Shown piece by piece: positions 11,712-24,561 of a stretch of DNA of 64,000 bases. This DNA comes from Pinus tabuliformis (lineage: Eukaryota; Streptophyta; Pinopsida; Pinales; Pinaceae): contig CM062818.1 in the NCBI GenBank assembly GCA_031772625.1, positions 1,277,002,277 through 1,277,066,276 of the forward strand, written 5' to 3'. The notes beneath the pieces are model-generated. The model was not told the origin of the DNA, ran no database searches, and saw only the letters and a list, made by a program, of their open reading frames with translations. Made by a program: the position numbers and the translations under genes. Numbering within the stretch: the first letter of the stretch is position 1; each line of letters starts with the position of its first letter.

Positions 11712-12313
11712 GATTGCCCCCTAAAGTGCGAAGTTTGTAGTAGATGAGGATTTCATTTATCATTTAAGAAGAGTGAAGTACTTTATCATTTCGAGGATCA
11801 TCTTGTGGAGAGCCCGGTCAGAACCTGTAAAAACATTCAATGCAAGATATATATATGAGATCATATCATCGCTGAGGTAGGCATTCCCATACTCAGATCA
11901 AAACTGACTTAGAAAACTAACTACTGCTCTGATATAGGAATGATCTTGTAATACATCACAAGTATAGACTCTTGTGGACACAGTATGGACGCAGCCATCT
12001 GTTCACAGTATGGAGCATGGAGAGTTCATAGTTGTTCAAGCTTGGAGTTCACTGGTCCGTGTTATTTAAAAGTTGAGCTAGGAGAGGTGAATATAGTAAA
12101 GTAGAGTTGCGTGGTGGAAGCTTGGCGCAGGGAAGTATGAGCCAAGCAGACTGTGTTGTTTGAATTCAAACCACACTTCATGCCCAACTTTCCTCGGCCC
12201 CTCTTGGATATGTCAGCTATCGATTTCGGGTGTGTTCTATGCTTGTTGAAACTAGCAAGTGATTAAGCATGGAATATTGGAGCTGACTGGATTTGTGAAG
12301 ACCTGGAGTCGGG
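11712..12313. other. Remnant of internal region behind the minus-strand LTR
   Basis: Starts with the polypurine tract of the preceding LTR. No coding match is visible. Near 11936-11944 there is a CTCTGATAT stretch reminiscent of a reversed initiator-Met primer site, but it is too degraded to call. The segment ends where Athila-type gag text begins, about 12.39 kb. Confidence 0.4.
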
Positions 12314-13267
12314 TTGAAGATTGTTAGAAGGGTGTATCGGTGTTGTGTAGTGTTGCGAAGACCAATCGAATGTGTTGTGTGTTTCCCATCGCTAGACACC
12401 CTCAAAATTCAAAACAAGCATAAAATAGAAGCTGATGCCTTAGCCATCTTTTTCCCAAAATGTAGAAAGAAACATGCTTTAAGAGAATGTCCCTTAGCTG
12501 CAAAAGTTGTAGAAACATGTATGATTTGCTTGGAAAGTCATGAGACCAAGGATTGTCCTTCAATCCCAGGTCTTAAAGCTGTCTTTCAAGAGGAAGTAGT
12601 TCCAAATTCTGTAGAATCTCTTTGCTTTGTTTCGAGAAGACCTTGGAAAGGGCAACAAAATCAAGGATTTAACAATCCAATGAATTTTCAGCCCTCACCA
12701 AATTGGAATTCTTGGCAACAATCTTGGCCCCAACCTCAAAATCAGTATCAATCTCAATCATGGGCACAAGGGGTACAAAATCCTTATGGGAGATTTGCTC
12801 AATATTATCAATATCCTCCATCTTATCAGGGCTATCCTCCCCCACAAAACCAACAACAAAATCCACAACCACAACTTCCAAATCAAAGCCCTCAACTTTC
12901 ATTACCATTTCCACAACAACAACCTCCTCAACAAAATCAAAATCCTCAACTCTTGCTTCCATTTCAACAGAAGCCAAATCAACTACCAGCCCAACCATTA
13001 CCAAATCCCAACAACAAGAACCCTCAGAATGCTTACATGGTAGAAGGACAACCATTTCCTACCTACATGATTGTTCCTCTAGATCTTAATGATGTTCAAC
13101 TTAGATCTGGTAGGATTTTAGAAAAGGAAGAACCTTCTATAGATATTCAAGAGCAAGATGCTTCTAAGGAGGATTCTCTGAAAGTCAATAAAAGTTTTGA
13201 AGAAACATCCCTTCAAAACCCAACCATTCAAAAAAAAAAAAAGAGTCAATCCACACAATTCCTATAG
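12314..13267 (+). pseudogene. Athila-type gag C-terminal half
   Basis: Coding similarity is credible from about 12395; the first ~25 codons of the open frame belong to the upstream fragment. It holds two adjacent zinc-finger-like clusters typical of Athila gag: KCRKKHALRECPL and TCMICLESHETKDCPS. A long Gln/Pro/Asn-rich low-complexity tail (about 12650-13030) follows, then the acidic segment PLDLNDVQLRSGRI that precedes protease in this branch. The frame is lost in a run of twelve or so A's at 13231-13243; conserved text (PPFPERL) resumes one frame over. Would bind RNA in the particle. Confidence 0.75.
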
Positions 13268-14026
13268 TTGAGCAACATGTATCTACATCCACACCTCCTT
13301 TTCCTGAGAGATTACAAATTGACAGGGGGGTGAAAAACAAATCTTGTTGCCTGACTATGATTTCCCAGATGAATTAAAAAATGTCTGTATCAAGATTCCC
13401 TTGCTACAAACCATTAGAGAAATTCATATTCTAGCAAAAACAATAAAGGAGTTGAGTATCAAAAGACCAGGTAGGAAACCAAGAGACACAAGAATCCACC
13501 TGGTAGGAAAATAGTAGATATCATGATGGGAAAGATTACCATGCAGAAATATGTGGATCCAAGAAGTCTAATTTTCAAGACACACATAAATGGAATAAAA
13601 ATTCCAAATATATTGATTGACTTAGGGGCTGCTATAAACATTATGAGTAGATAGACTATTGAACAGCTTAAACTTCCTAATCTTCTTTTCACACCTACCT
13701 TGCTGCAACTTGCAGATAGATTAGTAATCAAACCAGATGGTGTACTAGAAGATATTTCGGTCTCCTTGGATTCTTGGGAATATCCGGTGGATTTCATGAT
13801 TTTGACTCCCAAGAATAATCTAGGAGGACACCCACTCATCTTAGGAAGACCTTGGCTAGCCACAACTGATGCTTTTATTAGTTGTAGATTTGGTGGCATG
13901 TACATTTATGATGGTAGTTCAACAAAGAAATTTACTTTGTATCCTCTAGCAAAAGCAATTACAGAAGTAGGAGACAATGAATGGGTCGATGATGAAGATG
14001 CTATACAACCTGTCTTTACTCTCTAG
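13268..14026 (+). pseudogene. Athila-type aspartic protease
   Basis: After the homopolymer frameshift the linker PPFPERLQIDRG continues in another frame. The frame used by the later domains carries KITMQKYVDPRSL, the active site ILIDLGAAINIMS (13611-13650), a TAG at 13654, then the flap and C-terminal core ending HPLILGRPWLATTDAFI. The DLGA active site, rather than DSGA, is the Athila form. A TAG at 14024 and another at 14108 separate it from RT in the same frame; both could derive from CAG. Confidence 0.8.
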
Positions 14027-14128
14027 GAAGTTAGTGAGGATAGTCAAATCCTGAACACATTAGAAAATTTTGAAACATCTTCAGAATATGATCACACACA
14101 ATTTTAGTTAGATTCTTATATTGAATAC

Positions 14129-15982
14129 TTGTCATCAAGGCAAATGTCTCTCTACTCTATGGAAGAGTTTGGCAGTTCTGCAGTTGAAATTTTTCCAGGT
14201 AGAATATTGAACATTAACAAAAACTTGGAAAAGTTACAACAAGAAGAACTAACCAAAATCTTACAAAAACATTCTGCTGCATTTGCATGGGAGTATACTG
14301 ATATGAAAGGTATTGACCCTAAGACTTGCATCCATCATATCTATATTGAGGAAAACAATAGACCAATCAGACAACCTCAGAGAAGGATGAATCCAAATCT
14401 TAGGGAGATTGTGAAAGAAGAGCTCCAAAAATTACTCAATGTGAACTTCATTTACCCAATTTCAGATAGCCGATGGGTTTCTCCCTTGGTGATAGTGCCC
14501 AAAAATAATGGTAAATGGAGGGTGTGCATTGATTATAGGGAATTGAATAAAGCAACCTTGAAGGATCACTTTCCTTTGCCCTTTATAGATCAAGTATTAG
14601 ATACATTAGCAGGCAAAAAGTACTTTTCATTTTTGGATGGTTTTAGTGGTTATAATCAAATTCAGGTAGCACCTGAAGATCAAGATAAAACCACATTTAC
14701 TTGTCCATGGGGAACTTTTGCCTATCGAGTTCTTCCTTTTGGATTATGTAATGCACCTGCAACATTCCAAAGAGCAGTATTAGGAATTTTTTCTGGTCTA
14801 ATCCAGGATTGTGTAGAGGTATATATGGATGATTTTACAGTCTATGGTAATACATTTGAAGAAGCCTTACAAAATTTGGAAAAAGTCCTTAAAAGATGTA
14901 AAGAAACAAACCTTTCATTAAGCCATGAAAAATGCTTTATGATGTTTACTGAAGGTATTGTTTTGGGACATCATATTTTAGGGGATGGGATTAAAGTAGA
15001 CAAATCCAAAGTTGAAGTCATCTCCAAGTTACCTATTCCAAATTGTCAAAAAGATGTTAGAAGTTGTCTAGGATTTACTGGATATTATAGAAGATTTATA
15101 GAAAACTTTACCAAAATAGCATCTCCACTCTTCAAACTTCTTACAAAATACTGTGAATTCAAGTGGAGTCCTGATTGCCAAACAACATTTGAAGCCTTGA
15201 AAACAAGAATATCTGAAGCACCTATCTTAAGAGGACCAAATTGGAAACTTCCTTTCCATATTTCTACAGATGCTTCAGATACAGCTCTAGGAGCTGTACT
15301 GAGACAAAAAGACTTCGTTCCTTATGCCATTTACTATACAAGTAAAAATTTGACTCCCACTAAGTTAAATTATACTGTGACTGAAAAAGAGTTCTTTATT
15401 GTTCATGCAATTAATAAGTTCAGACATTATATAACAGTCTATGAAACTCTTATTCATACTGATCATTCTACAATTAGAAATTTGATGAACAAACCTATTA
15501 CTAATGGCAGAGTTACAAGATGGCTCCTATTTTTACAGGAATTCAATATTACTGTGTTAGATAGACCTGGGAAACAAAACACAGTTGTTGATTTCTTGTC
15601 TAGGATTCAGAATATCAAAGAATACTCTCCTGTAGAGGATAAGTTTCCTGATGAATACTTATTTGTAGTAACTACTAAAACTCCTTGGTTTGCAGATATG
15701 GCTAACTATTTGGTTACAGGGAAACTACCTCCACATTTATTTCCTAGAGAAAGAAGAAAGATTATTCAGGATAGTTCAAGATATTCATGGATTTCTAATG
15801 AATTGTATAAAACAGGGCCAGACTTTGTGATCAGAAGATGTGTCAGGGAAGATGAAATGCCTGATATTCTCAAAGCATGTCATGATGAACCATGCGGTGG
15901 ACACTTTTCTGACAAGAGGACAACTTATAAAATCCTTTCTTTAGGATATTTTTGGCCATCCCTCTTCAAAGATGCAAACTAA
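14129..15982 (+). pseudogene. Athila-type reverse transcriptase-RNase H and integrase start
   Basis: Longest open frame in the window apart from the young copia. RT motifs in order: RWVSPLVIVPKNNGKWRVCIDY (about residues 115-136), FSFLDGFSGYNQI, LPFGLCNAPATFQ, catalytic VYMDDFTVYG, LGHHI. RNase H follows with HISTDASDTALGAVL, TEKEFFIVHAINKFRHY, HTDHST and VVDFLSR, so its acidic residues are present. The frame ends inside the integrase zinc module (HDEPCGGHFSDKRTTYKIL). The polymerase domains look intact over more than 500 residues despite heavy damage either side. Confidence 0.88.
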
Positions 15983-17014
15983 TATGTCAAAAGGTGTGAC
16001 AGCTGCCAAAGGGTAGGGAAACCTACTCCCTCAAATGAAATGCCATTACAACCTCAGGGACTCATCGAACCCTTTGAAAATGGGCTTTAGACTTTATTGG
16101 ACCTATTAATCCTCCATCCAAGCAGAAAATGTATATATTGGTATGTACTGATTATGTCACTAAATGGGTAGAAGCCAAAGCATTATTTTCTACTAATGAA
16201 AATACAGTAGTTAATTTTATTTATGAGGATATTTATACTTGCTTTGGTGTCCAAGGGAAATTGTGATAGATAAGGGAGTCAATTCACATCCGGAATGATG
16301 GAGAAGCTTATGGAAGAGTACAAGGTCAAGCATAGGAAATCCACTCCTTATCATCCGCAAGCAAATGGTCAAGTGGAGTCGACAAATAAAGTAATTGAAG
16401 GAATCATTACCAAGAATGTGCATCTACATAGAATAGATTGGGCATAAAGGCTTCTTGAAGCCTTATGGGCCTACAGAACTACATGGAGGAACACAACGGG
16501 ACATACTCCCTATGAACTTGTTTATGGGAAGGAATTTCTGCTCCCCATTGAGTTCCAAGTTAAAACCTTCAAGATGGCAGTTCAGTTTGGAATGGATCTA
16601 TCAGAAGCTCAAAAGCATAGACTAGAGCAGTTGAATGAACTAGATGAGATCAGACAAGAAGTAGTTCAAAGAACTGATCTAGTTCAGTAGCAGAGAGCTA
16701 AGTCGCATGACAAATACATCAAGGACAAAACGTTTCAAGAAGGATATTGGGAATTGCTATTTGATTCAAAGTTCAAAGATTTTCAAGGTAAATTTTAGAC
16801 TCATTGGCTTGGGCCATATGAGATTGAATTTTTTTTTAGCAATGGAGCAGTTAGAATCAAAACAATTGATGAGCATCAAACTCCTCTCCTTGTGAATGGT
16901 CACAGATTGAAGATCTATCATAAGCCAATCTCAAAGGAGGAGTTTATCAAAATATTTCAAGATAACTCTACAATGAGGATGGTGAAGAAGAATCATTCTT
17001 CTCCACTAGCCTAG
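15838..17014 (+). pseudogene. Athila-type integrase, frameshifted
   Basis: The HHCC zinc module spans the TAA at 15980-15982 and finishes with RCDSCQRVGKPT. The core has the first Asp in ALDFIGP after a one-base loss near 16077, a degraded second Asp box around 16265-16290 with further one-base indels, and the Glu in NGQVESTNK near 16376. A C-terminal domain with THWLGPYEI and VNGHRLKIYH follows, broken by stops at 16441, 16688 and 16797. The last stop is at 17012-17014. No chromodomain is seen, as expected for this branch. Confidence 0.8.
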
Positions 17015-18092
17015 TCTTTGTTTTTTTCATCATCATCTAAAAAAAATAAAAAATAAAAACAAAAAAAAATGTATAATCTTGAAAACCAATCACTAATTGG
17101 CATTATTATACAGAAAATACAGGGCAAAAATCAGAAGATTCTGACACCTTATATTTTCCAAAAAAATCTTTCATTTCACTCATAGTTTGCTTCATTCCAT
17201 TTCATTTTCATTTCACTCCATCTCGCCACCACATTCCATCAATAAAATTTCTTTCAGTTTCTCTTCATATTCACCTTTCCATGTATCATCCATACAGTCA
17301 TTTTTCATTTCCATTCATTCGCCAAGCCATACGTTATTTTCTGCAGCTGAATTCTGATTCCGTAGCTGAATTCTGATTCCGCAGTTGATTACTGATTCCG
17401 CAGCTAATCCTGTTACTCTGCAGTGACATTCAAGTGATTAGCCAAATAATAATAAAAGCAAGATGCAGGTATGGAAGAAGAAGATCTTTGAAGACATCAA
17501 CACCTGAAAAGCACCTACAAAGGCAGGCAATTAAAAGTTAGCAAAACGAAAGAGGTATGATTCCAAGGTATGGACAAAACCATTTCAAATAGCATTTCAA
17601 ACGCATAATTCGTATAGTTTGTAAATCACAGCTCCATAATCTGTAATGGTTTGACTTGATGGCTGCCTTAACTCCACCATATCTTCCGCATTAATCCTAA
17701 CGGTCTCATAATTCATTTCCGAGTTTAACTCGTACTTAGTCGTACACCCTCATTACATCTGTTAAAACAGCTAATCATGCAGACGTGAGCTGATTGAATA
17801 TGACTCTCTTCCACTAACGTTCCACTCCGCAGCCTTTCTATGAATTCAAACTCTGTTCAGTCTCGCAAATTTTCACGAGTGACACTCTGCCTCCACGCAC
17901 ACCAGGTTTTACAGTACTTGGTTCATTTTTCACTTACACCAATTTCTACTCTGTAAATCCTCTTTCATCTCATGCTCAGTATTTTCCCCATTTTGTAACC
18001 ACCGATTTTCTCAACGGCCCTCTTCTATTTTCCGCTCACATAACCGTTCTTCTCCCGTAAAACTGTCATTTACAGAGGTGTCTTCATAGTGA
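17015..18092 (+). other. Non-coding 3' region of Athila-like element before the nested copia
   Basis: Begins with an A-rich run at 17040-17075 and pyrimidine-rich text. At 17342-17410 there are three to four copies of a 21-bp repeat built on CTGATTCCGCAGCTGAATT. No credible ORF. It is continuous with the text after 26784, as shown by the shared GAGGG target duplication; the extra 3' ORF starts five bases after that junction. Confidence 0.6.
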
Positions 18093-18097
18093 GAGGG

Positions 18098-19608
18098 TGT
18101 TGGCATTATGACACAAGTTTGGCTCGATGACATAAGTGTTGTCCTTGATGGCAACTCACTCCAAGCGCAGATCACAAGTTCAGGCTCTCAAAATAGTAGA
18201 AAATGAGATACCCGCAGGTTTCTGTTCACAAAGCCACAAACATACACAGGTGCGCCGAACAAAAGCTGTGGACATGTACGTAGGTTCTCCGAACAAAAAG
18301 TGCGAACGTAAAGTACATGCACTTTCATGCAGAGAAAAGCGCGCACGTGGGAAATCTTATGGTTGGTCCATGGTATTTAGTCCGACATTTTTGATCCTAT
18401 GGTTTTGGTCCGTGGTTTTGCATCTAAAGTATTGAACCCAGGTTTTGGGTTCCTAGTATTGGATCTCTATGGTTTTGGACCATGGTTTGAGTAAGGCCTA
18501 GACTATAAAAAGGAAAGGAGATCATTTGGTTGGGCAACTAATGTGTTGAATATCTTGAGATGAGCAAGATCTGAAATACTGGTGATCAGTTGGTGAGTTA
18601 TAGCTGGACCTGAATCAAGGAGAAACCTGAGCATTACAAGACAAATCTACTGATGGGTCAAGATCTCTTTGGCGCATGATCAGATCTGTAAATCTAATAA
18701 TCTGGGGTATAATTGAAGTTTGATAAATTATCTATACCCACAGGTTTGACACAGCGCAGGCGCGGATACCAGCAGGCTTGAAACATTGCAGGCGTGAATA
18801 CCTACAGTTTTGACAGAGCGCAGGTGCGGATACCCGCAGGTTCGACACAGTGGAGGTGCGGATGCCCGCAAGTTAAAGAAGTGAATACTGCGGACGTACG
18901 CAGGTTTCTATTGGTGAAGTTGCGGACTTTTTCTTGAAATATGTTTTAGCTGCTTTTGTCTATTACTGCAGTGTTCAGGGTTCTAAATTGGTGTCTGGTT
19001 ACTGGTACTATGTTCTAAGAAGTTATTGATTCAGTATTTGTACAAGGAAGTTGGTTGATTGCAGATCTATTTGATGTTTGATTGATATTCATGGATCCAT
19101 TTTGAAAATTTATGAAACGTGGTCCCTGGAAGAAAAGAGAAGTCTTCTGTAGGTCAGCACCTACGTACTAGTACCTCAGCTAGTACAAGAGCTAAGGGGG
19201 TTGTAGCTCCCTTCCAGAAGAATCTGGAGAACGAGAGAAGGTTGTAGCCTTCTACAGGTTGAAGCCTGCGTACTGGTATAAGAATGCACCAGTACAAAAT
19301 CATTGTAAAAAGAAGTTTCTAATTGAAAGAAGATAGAGACATATTGCAGCAGGTGGTTTTCACCCACATTGGGTTTCCACCTTATATCTTGTGTTCTTTT
19401 GTGTGACTGTCTGCTCTTCTTTTCTGTTCCTGCTTATTGTTATATGATTCTAACACATGGATTAATGATCAACATCTGAAGAATAAATTAAATTATAAGT
19501 CTGGGAGGTATACGCAAGTTTCATTATTCAGATCTGCAAATCTTTGTATAAATTGAAAAAGAGTTTGATAATACTGATTCACCCCCCCTCTCACTATTAT
19601 TTCCAATA
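18098..19608 (+). repeat. 5' LTR of SIRE-like copia (1511 bp)
   Basis: Starts TGTTGGCATTATG and ends TTATTTCCAATA two bases before the primer site. Matches 25206-26779 along its length with scattered substitutions. A TATA-like ACTATAAAAAGG lies at about 18499-18510. Contains four units of a 32-bp minisatellite at 18740-18868. Confidence 0.93.
18740..18868 (+). repeat. 32-bp minisatellite in 5' LTR, four units
   Basis: Units begin with a variant of ACAGGTTTGACACAG and end GCGGATACCC. The same array in the 3' LTR (25847-26037) has six units, accounting for the 63-bp difference in LTR length. Confidence 0.88.
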
Positions 19609-19610
19609 AT

Positions 19611-19622
19611 TGGTATCAAAGC
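19611..19622 (+). other. primer-binding site of SIRE-like copia
   Basis: TGGTATCAAAGC, one mismatch from the initiator-Met primer site TGGTATCAGAGC, two bases after the LTR end. Confidence 0.9.
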
Positions 19623-19668
19623 CGGTCGTTCAGGAAAAGCTTGATTGCTTGAAGGAAGATCTATCATC

Positions 19669-21480
19669 ATGAGCAACTACGAAAAGGAAGCATCTATCAG
19701 GCCACCGATTTTTTATGGGAGAAACTTCGTCTATTGGAAGGTAAGAATCACTGCCTATCTTCAATCTCTTGGTACAGAAGTTTGGGATATTGTGGAAACA
19801 GGATACACATTTCCATCAGCAACTCCTACAGATGCAACTGGTAAGAAGTAGTATCAAACAAATGCAAAATCTATCAATACTCTATTAGGAAGTCTATCTC
19901 AATCAGAATTCGTCAAGGTTATGCAGCTGAAAAGTGCAAAAGAAATATGGGACAAGATCGTTCTGAGCTATGAAGGAGATGAACAGGTAAAACGAGCAAA
20001 ATTACAAACTCTTAGAATTCAATATGAAAGTCTCAGAATGCATAATGATGAAAGTGTGGCTAGCTATTTCCTACGTATAGATGAGATCGTAAATTGTATG
20101 AAAAACTTGGGTGAAGAAATAAAAGAAGTTGTTTTGGTTGAAAAGGTTCTAAGATCTTTGTCTCCTAAGTTTGATTCAAAAGTTTCTGCCATAGAAGAAA
20201 AGCAGAATCTATAGAGCCTTACCATGTCACAGCTGCACGGAATTCTAACTGCTTACGAAATGAGAAAAGGAGGACCATAAGACAGGAGAGAAGTTGCATT
20301 CAAGGCTTCAGGAAAAGGAGATTACTATGAGTCAGGACTTATGTCTGAAGAAGAGGAAGAATCAAATTTTGTCAAGAACCTTCAACAAGGAACTGGAAGA
20401 TTCAGAGGTAAGCTACCTTTCAAATGCTTTGCTTGTGGAAGAGTCAGTCATTATGCTGCAAAATGTCCTCATAAAGATAAACTAGACAAAGGTAAGGAAC
20501 CTATTAGATGGAATAGAAAACAGAATGTAAATAAGAAGAGCTATTACACGCATGAAGACAGTGATGGATTGTCAAATAGTGATGGGGATGAACAAGGTAA
20601 TGATGATAGACTTTTGATGGCTTTTGAAGATGATGATTTCTTGGATGCTATAAATGAAGAAGGTCTTTATGAAGAAATTTCTAAACTTAAAATTTGTTTA
20701 GAGGAAAAGAAAATGATTATAGATACTCTAACATTCCAACTTGCTGAAAAGGATAAACACAATGAAGAGTTAGAATGTGAAATTGTGGGACTTAGAAAAG
20801 AAATTGAGAAAACAAAAGCCCTTAATCTCAGATTTGCTAAAGGATTTGAAACTCTAGATGAGATTATCAAAGTGCAGCGTTCTCCTCTAATCAAGACTGG
20901 TCTCGGATATTCCGAAGAAGCATCTCAAGCTCAGAAGCAAGTGCAGAAGCCATCCAGCTCCAAAAGTTATCTTGATGCAGCAAGGAGAAGTGAACAAGTT
21001 GATAATCGACAGCAAAAGCATAATGAAGATCACCAGGTAAATCAGGGACAATTTGCTTCAAGGATGATCAAAGATTATCAAGTAAATCGGGGACAATCTA
21101 CGTCAAGGATGAACAGAAGCCTCAACCGACCTCAGGTAAATCATTCTCAATTTGGATCAAGAATGGATGGAAACTACAATCCTATGGTTGGTATATTTGA
21201 TAATCGCAGGAATTTCTTCAGTGGCCAATGTTTCTCTTGTCATAACTTTGGTCATAAAGCTGCTCAATGTGTTGCCTACAAGACCATTATGACTAGGGAA
21301 GCTTGAAAACAAAGGAGTGTGACAGGAATCATGAAAAGAACCTACAATAACTTCTCTACTCTTGAAAATGAAATAGAATGTTTTATCTGCAACAACTTCG
21401 GTCATGAAGATTCTGAATGCAGAAGCATTTTTCGGCAAACAACTTAGAAGGAGCAAGCTTCATTGAGTTCCAAAACATAG
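19669..21480 (+). pseudogene. copia gag with three CCHC zinc knuckles
   Basis: Start chosen at ATG 19669 (MSNYEKEASIRPP), 47 bases after the primer site; an upstream in-frame TTG is not needed. N-terminal gag core: FVYWKVRITAYLQSLGTEVWD, then KEIWDKIVLSYEG and a helical segment. Three nucleocapsid knuckles of exact C-x2-C-x4-H-x4-C spacing are at 20425-20466, 21229-21270 and 21379-21420, the last two separated by a Lys/Gln-rich repeat region with several copies of a VNxGQFxSRM motif. In-frame stops at 19849, 20212, 20278, 21304, 21445 and 21478 kill the ORF; the frame itself is never shifted. Confidence 0.88.
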
Positions 21481-24400
21481 AAAAAGAAAGAAACGCAACC
21501 GGAAAGATGTGGGATAGCCTTATATGTGGAAGGACAGGAAAATCAATGGTACATCGACAACGGATGCTCGAAACATATGACAGGTAATAAAGAAAAACTT
21601 CAGTCATATAGTTCCTTAAAAAAGGAAAAGAAGGTCTCATTTGGAAATGACACCCCTGCATTCATAAAAGGTAAAGGCTCTGTTCGTTTGAAAGAAAAGG
21701 TCAAGGCTGGAAATGTTATGTATGTTGATGGCTTAAAGCATAATCTATTGAGTGTCAGTCAGATGTGTGATCAAGGAACTGAGGTAATATTTCGATCAAA
21801 TGGATGTATTGTTCATGAGCTTGATACAGGAAAAACAATGATCAGAGGCATAAGAACTCCAAATAACTTATACGTACTCAAGGGAGAACAACAACAATGC
21901 TATTTAAGCAAGAATGATGAACACTGGCTATGGCACAGAAGACTGGGGCATCTTAGCTTCTCTCAGATAAGGAAAGCATGCAAATATCAGGCAGTTTGTG
22001 ATCTTCCTGACATCAGAATTCCAGACAATACAATATGCAAATCATGTCAATTTGGTAAGCAAACCAGAACTAATTTCCCTGAGAAGGAAGGATCAGCTAG
22101 CAGGCCACTTGAACTTGTTCACACCGATATATGTGGTCCAACTAGGAAGAGGTCACCTCGAGGAGAAGAGTATTTCATATTGTTCATTGACGACTTTTCA
22201 AGGATGTGTTGGATAGGACTCATGAAGTATAAAGATGAAGCATTCAAAAAGTTCAAGTCATTCAAAGCCTTGGTTGAAAATGAATCAGATCGCAGAATCA
22301 AATGCCTCAGATCTGATCGAGGAGGGGAACTTACCTCAGATGAATTTTTCGATTTTTGTGAAGAAAATGGAATAAGAAGGGAATTTTCTGCTACAAAGAC
22401 TCCTCAACAAAATGGAGTAGTGGAAAGGATGAACAGAATGGTTCAACAAATGGCTCGTGCTATGCTTGATGAGTCTGGAACTCCCGCAACCTTCTGGGGT
22501 GAAGTCGCATTTGCCGCTGTTACTATTCTCAACAAGACAATCGTCCGGGTAAATAACACTCAGACTCCTCATGAACTTTGGTACGGTAAGACTCCCACGG
22601 TAAAATACTTCAAAATTTTTGGAAGGAAATGCTACATTAAAAGGACTGATGAAAATCTTAGCAAGTTTGAACCTAGAGCAGATGAAGGCATTTTACTTGG
22701 CTACTCTCCCCATAGAAAAGCTTACAAGTGTTACAATAAAAGACTTGGTAAATTTTTTGAAAGTATTGATGTAGTGGTTGATGAAGAAGGAAACACTCCT
22801 AGGCAGGTAAAATCTGAAGATTTCGAAGATGGCGAAGACTATCCGTCAACATCAATTCAGATTCATGACGAAGAAGAAACCCATGAGGGACCAGAAGAAT
22901 AGATAAGGATAGAAGAAAAGACTCCATCCAGATACGTTCAGAAGAATCATCCAGAATCTCAAATTTTGGGGCAGAAAGAGGCAGGTGTACAAATAAGACG
23001 AACCATTTCAAAAGCTTCAAGCTATCTAGCATTTCTCTCCTCCACTGAACTGTAGAATGTAAAAGAGGCTTGCAAAGATGAATGCTGGGTCAAGGCCATG
23101 GAAGAAGAACTTGAGCAGATTGAAAAGAATAACACTTGGGAGTTGGTTCCTAGACCAAAAGATAAGAATGTCATAGGGACAAAATGGATTTTCAAAAATA
23201 AGCTGAATGAAAATGGGGATGTGGTTAGAAACAAGGCAAGACTCATTTGTAAAGGATATGCGCAACAAGAAGGAATAGACTTTGAACAAACTTTTGCTCC
23301 AGTTGCCGGACTTGAGGCCATAAGAATGTTCCTTGCTCTCTCTAGCTTTCAGAAGTTCAAAGTATTTCAGATGGACGTAAAATATGCCTTTCTGAATGGA
23401 GACTTAAATGAAGAAGTATACATTGAACAACCAGATGGGTTTATTCTTGGAAATGTTCCAAAACTTGTATGCAAACTCAAAAAGGCTCTCTATGGCCTTA
23501 AACAGGCTCCAAGGGCGTGGTATTATTAGTTGGATAAGTACCTCCATCAACAAGGTTTTATAAAAGGATAAACTGATAGCAATCTATATATAAAAATTGA
23601 CAATGATAAGTTGTTGATACTTGTTGTGTATGTTGATGATATCATCTTTGGTAGCAATGAAGAAGACATGAGTCAAAATTTTTCCTTGGTGATGTAGAAA
23701 GAGTTTGAAATGTCCATGCTTGGTGAGATCACATATTTTCTTGGTTTACAAGTCCAACAAAACAAAGATGGCATTTTTCTATCACAAACCAAATATCTCA
23801 AGCAGATCTTGAAGAAATATGGGATGGAGGATTCGAAACCAGTATGTACCCCTATGGTGATAGGATGCAGCCTCAACGCAAATGATGAATCGGCAGCTGT
23901 ACATCAACCAACCTATAGATCCATGATTGGTAGTCTGCTCTATCTAATAGGTACCTGACCAGACATTATGCATGCAGTGGGAATAGTTGGAAGGTTTCAG
24001 GAAAATCCAAAGGAAACTCATCTTCAGGCAGTTAAGAGAATCTTCAAGTATCTTCAAGGAACTCAAAACTATGGCTTATGGTATCCTAGAGGTACATATC
24101 TCACACTTCATGCATACACTGATGCGGATTGGGCAGGAAGCGTGGATGACAGGAAAAGCACTAATGGTGGTGCATTCTTCATGGGTCCTAGATTAGTATC
24201 TTGGTTCAGCAAGAAACAAAGCTCTATTGCATTATCTATAGTTGAGGCAGATTATGTAGCTGCTGCATCTTGCTGCACACAACTCCTTTGGATGATGCAA
24301 ACATTGCAAGATCTTCAAATCAATTGTACTCCACCTATCTCCATCTTCTGTGACAATGCAAGTGCAATCAGTATTTCAAAGAATCCTGTCATGCATTCAA

Positions 24401-24561
24401 AGACTAAGCACATACTGATCAAGTATCACTTTCTCCGAGAACAAGTGCTTGAACAAAAGGTCAAACTAGAGTACGTTCCCTCTAAGGAACAAGTTGCTGA
24501 TATTCTCACCAAACCACTACCCAGGAGACCTTTGAATACCTCAGAAAAAAGCTGGGGGTAG
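21481..24561 (+). pseudogene. copia pol: protease, integrase, RT, RNase H
   Basis: Same frame as gag. Protease box reads WYIDNGCSKHMTG; family norm is D-S-G, so Asn replaces Ser. Integrase follows: HRRLGHLSFSQI zinc module with CKSCQFGK, Asp in HTDICGP, Asp in RSDRGGELTS, Glu in [38 protein letters not shown] (only 20 at a time identical to family), catalytic YVDDIIFGS at about 23629. RNase H: TDADWAGSVDDRKST, IVEADYVAA, FCDNASAI, SKTKHI. Premature stops at 22900, 23053, 23527, 23569, 23695 and 23956; natural stop at 24559. Stops at 23695 and 23956 replace what are normally Gln and Arg codons. Confidence 0.9.

Noticed and set aside
12669..13089. Overlapping 128-codon frames on both strands
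   Set aside because: By-products of the CAA/CCT-rich low-complexity part of Athila gag; no start context or domain.
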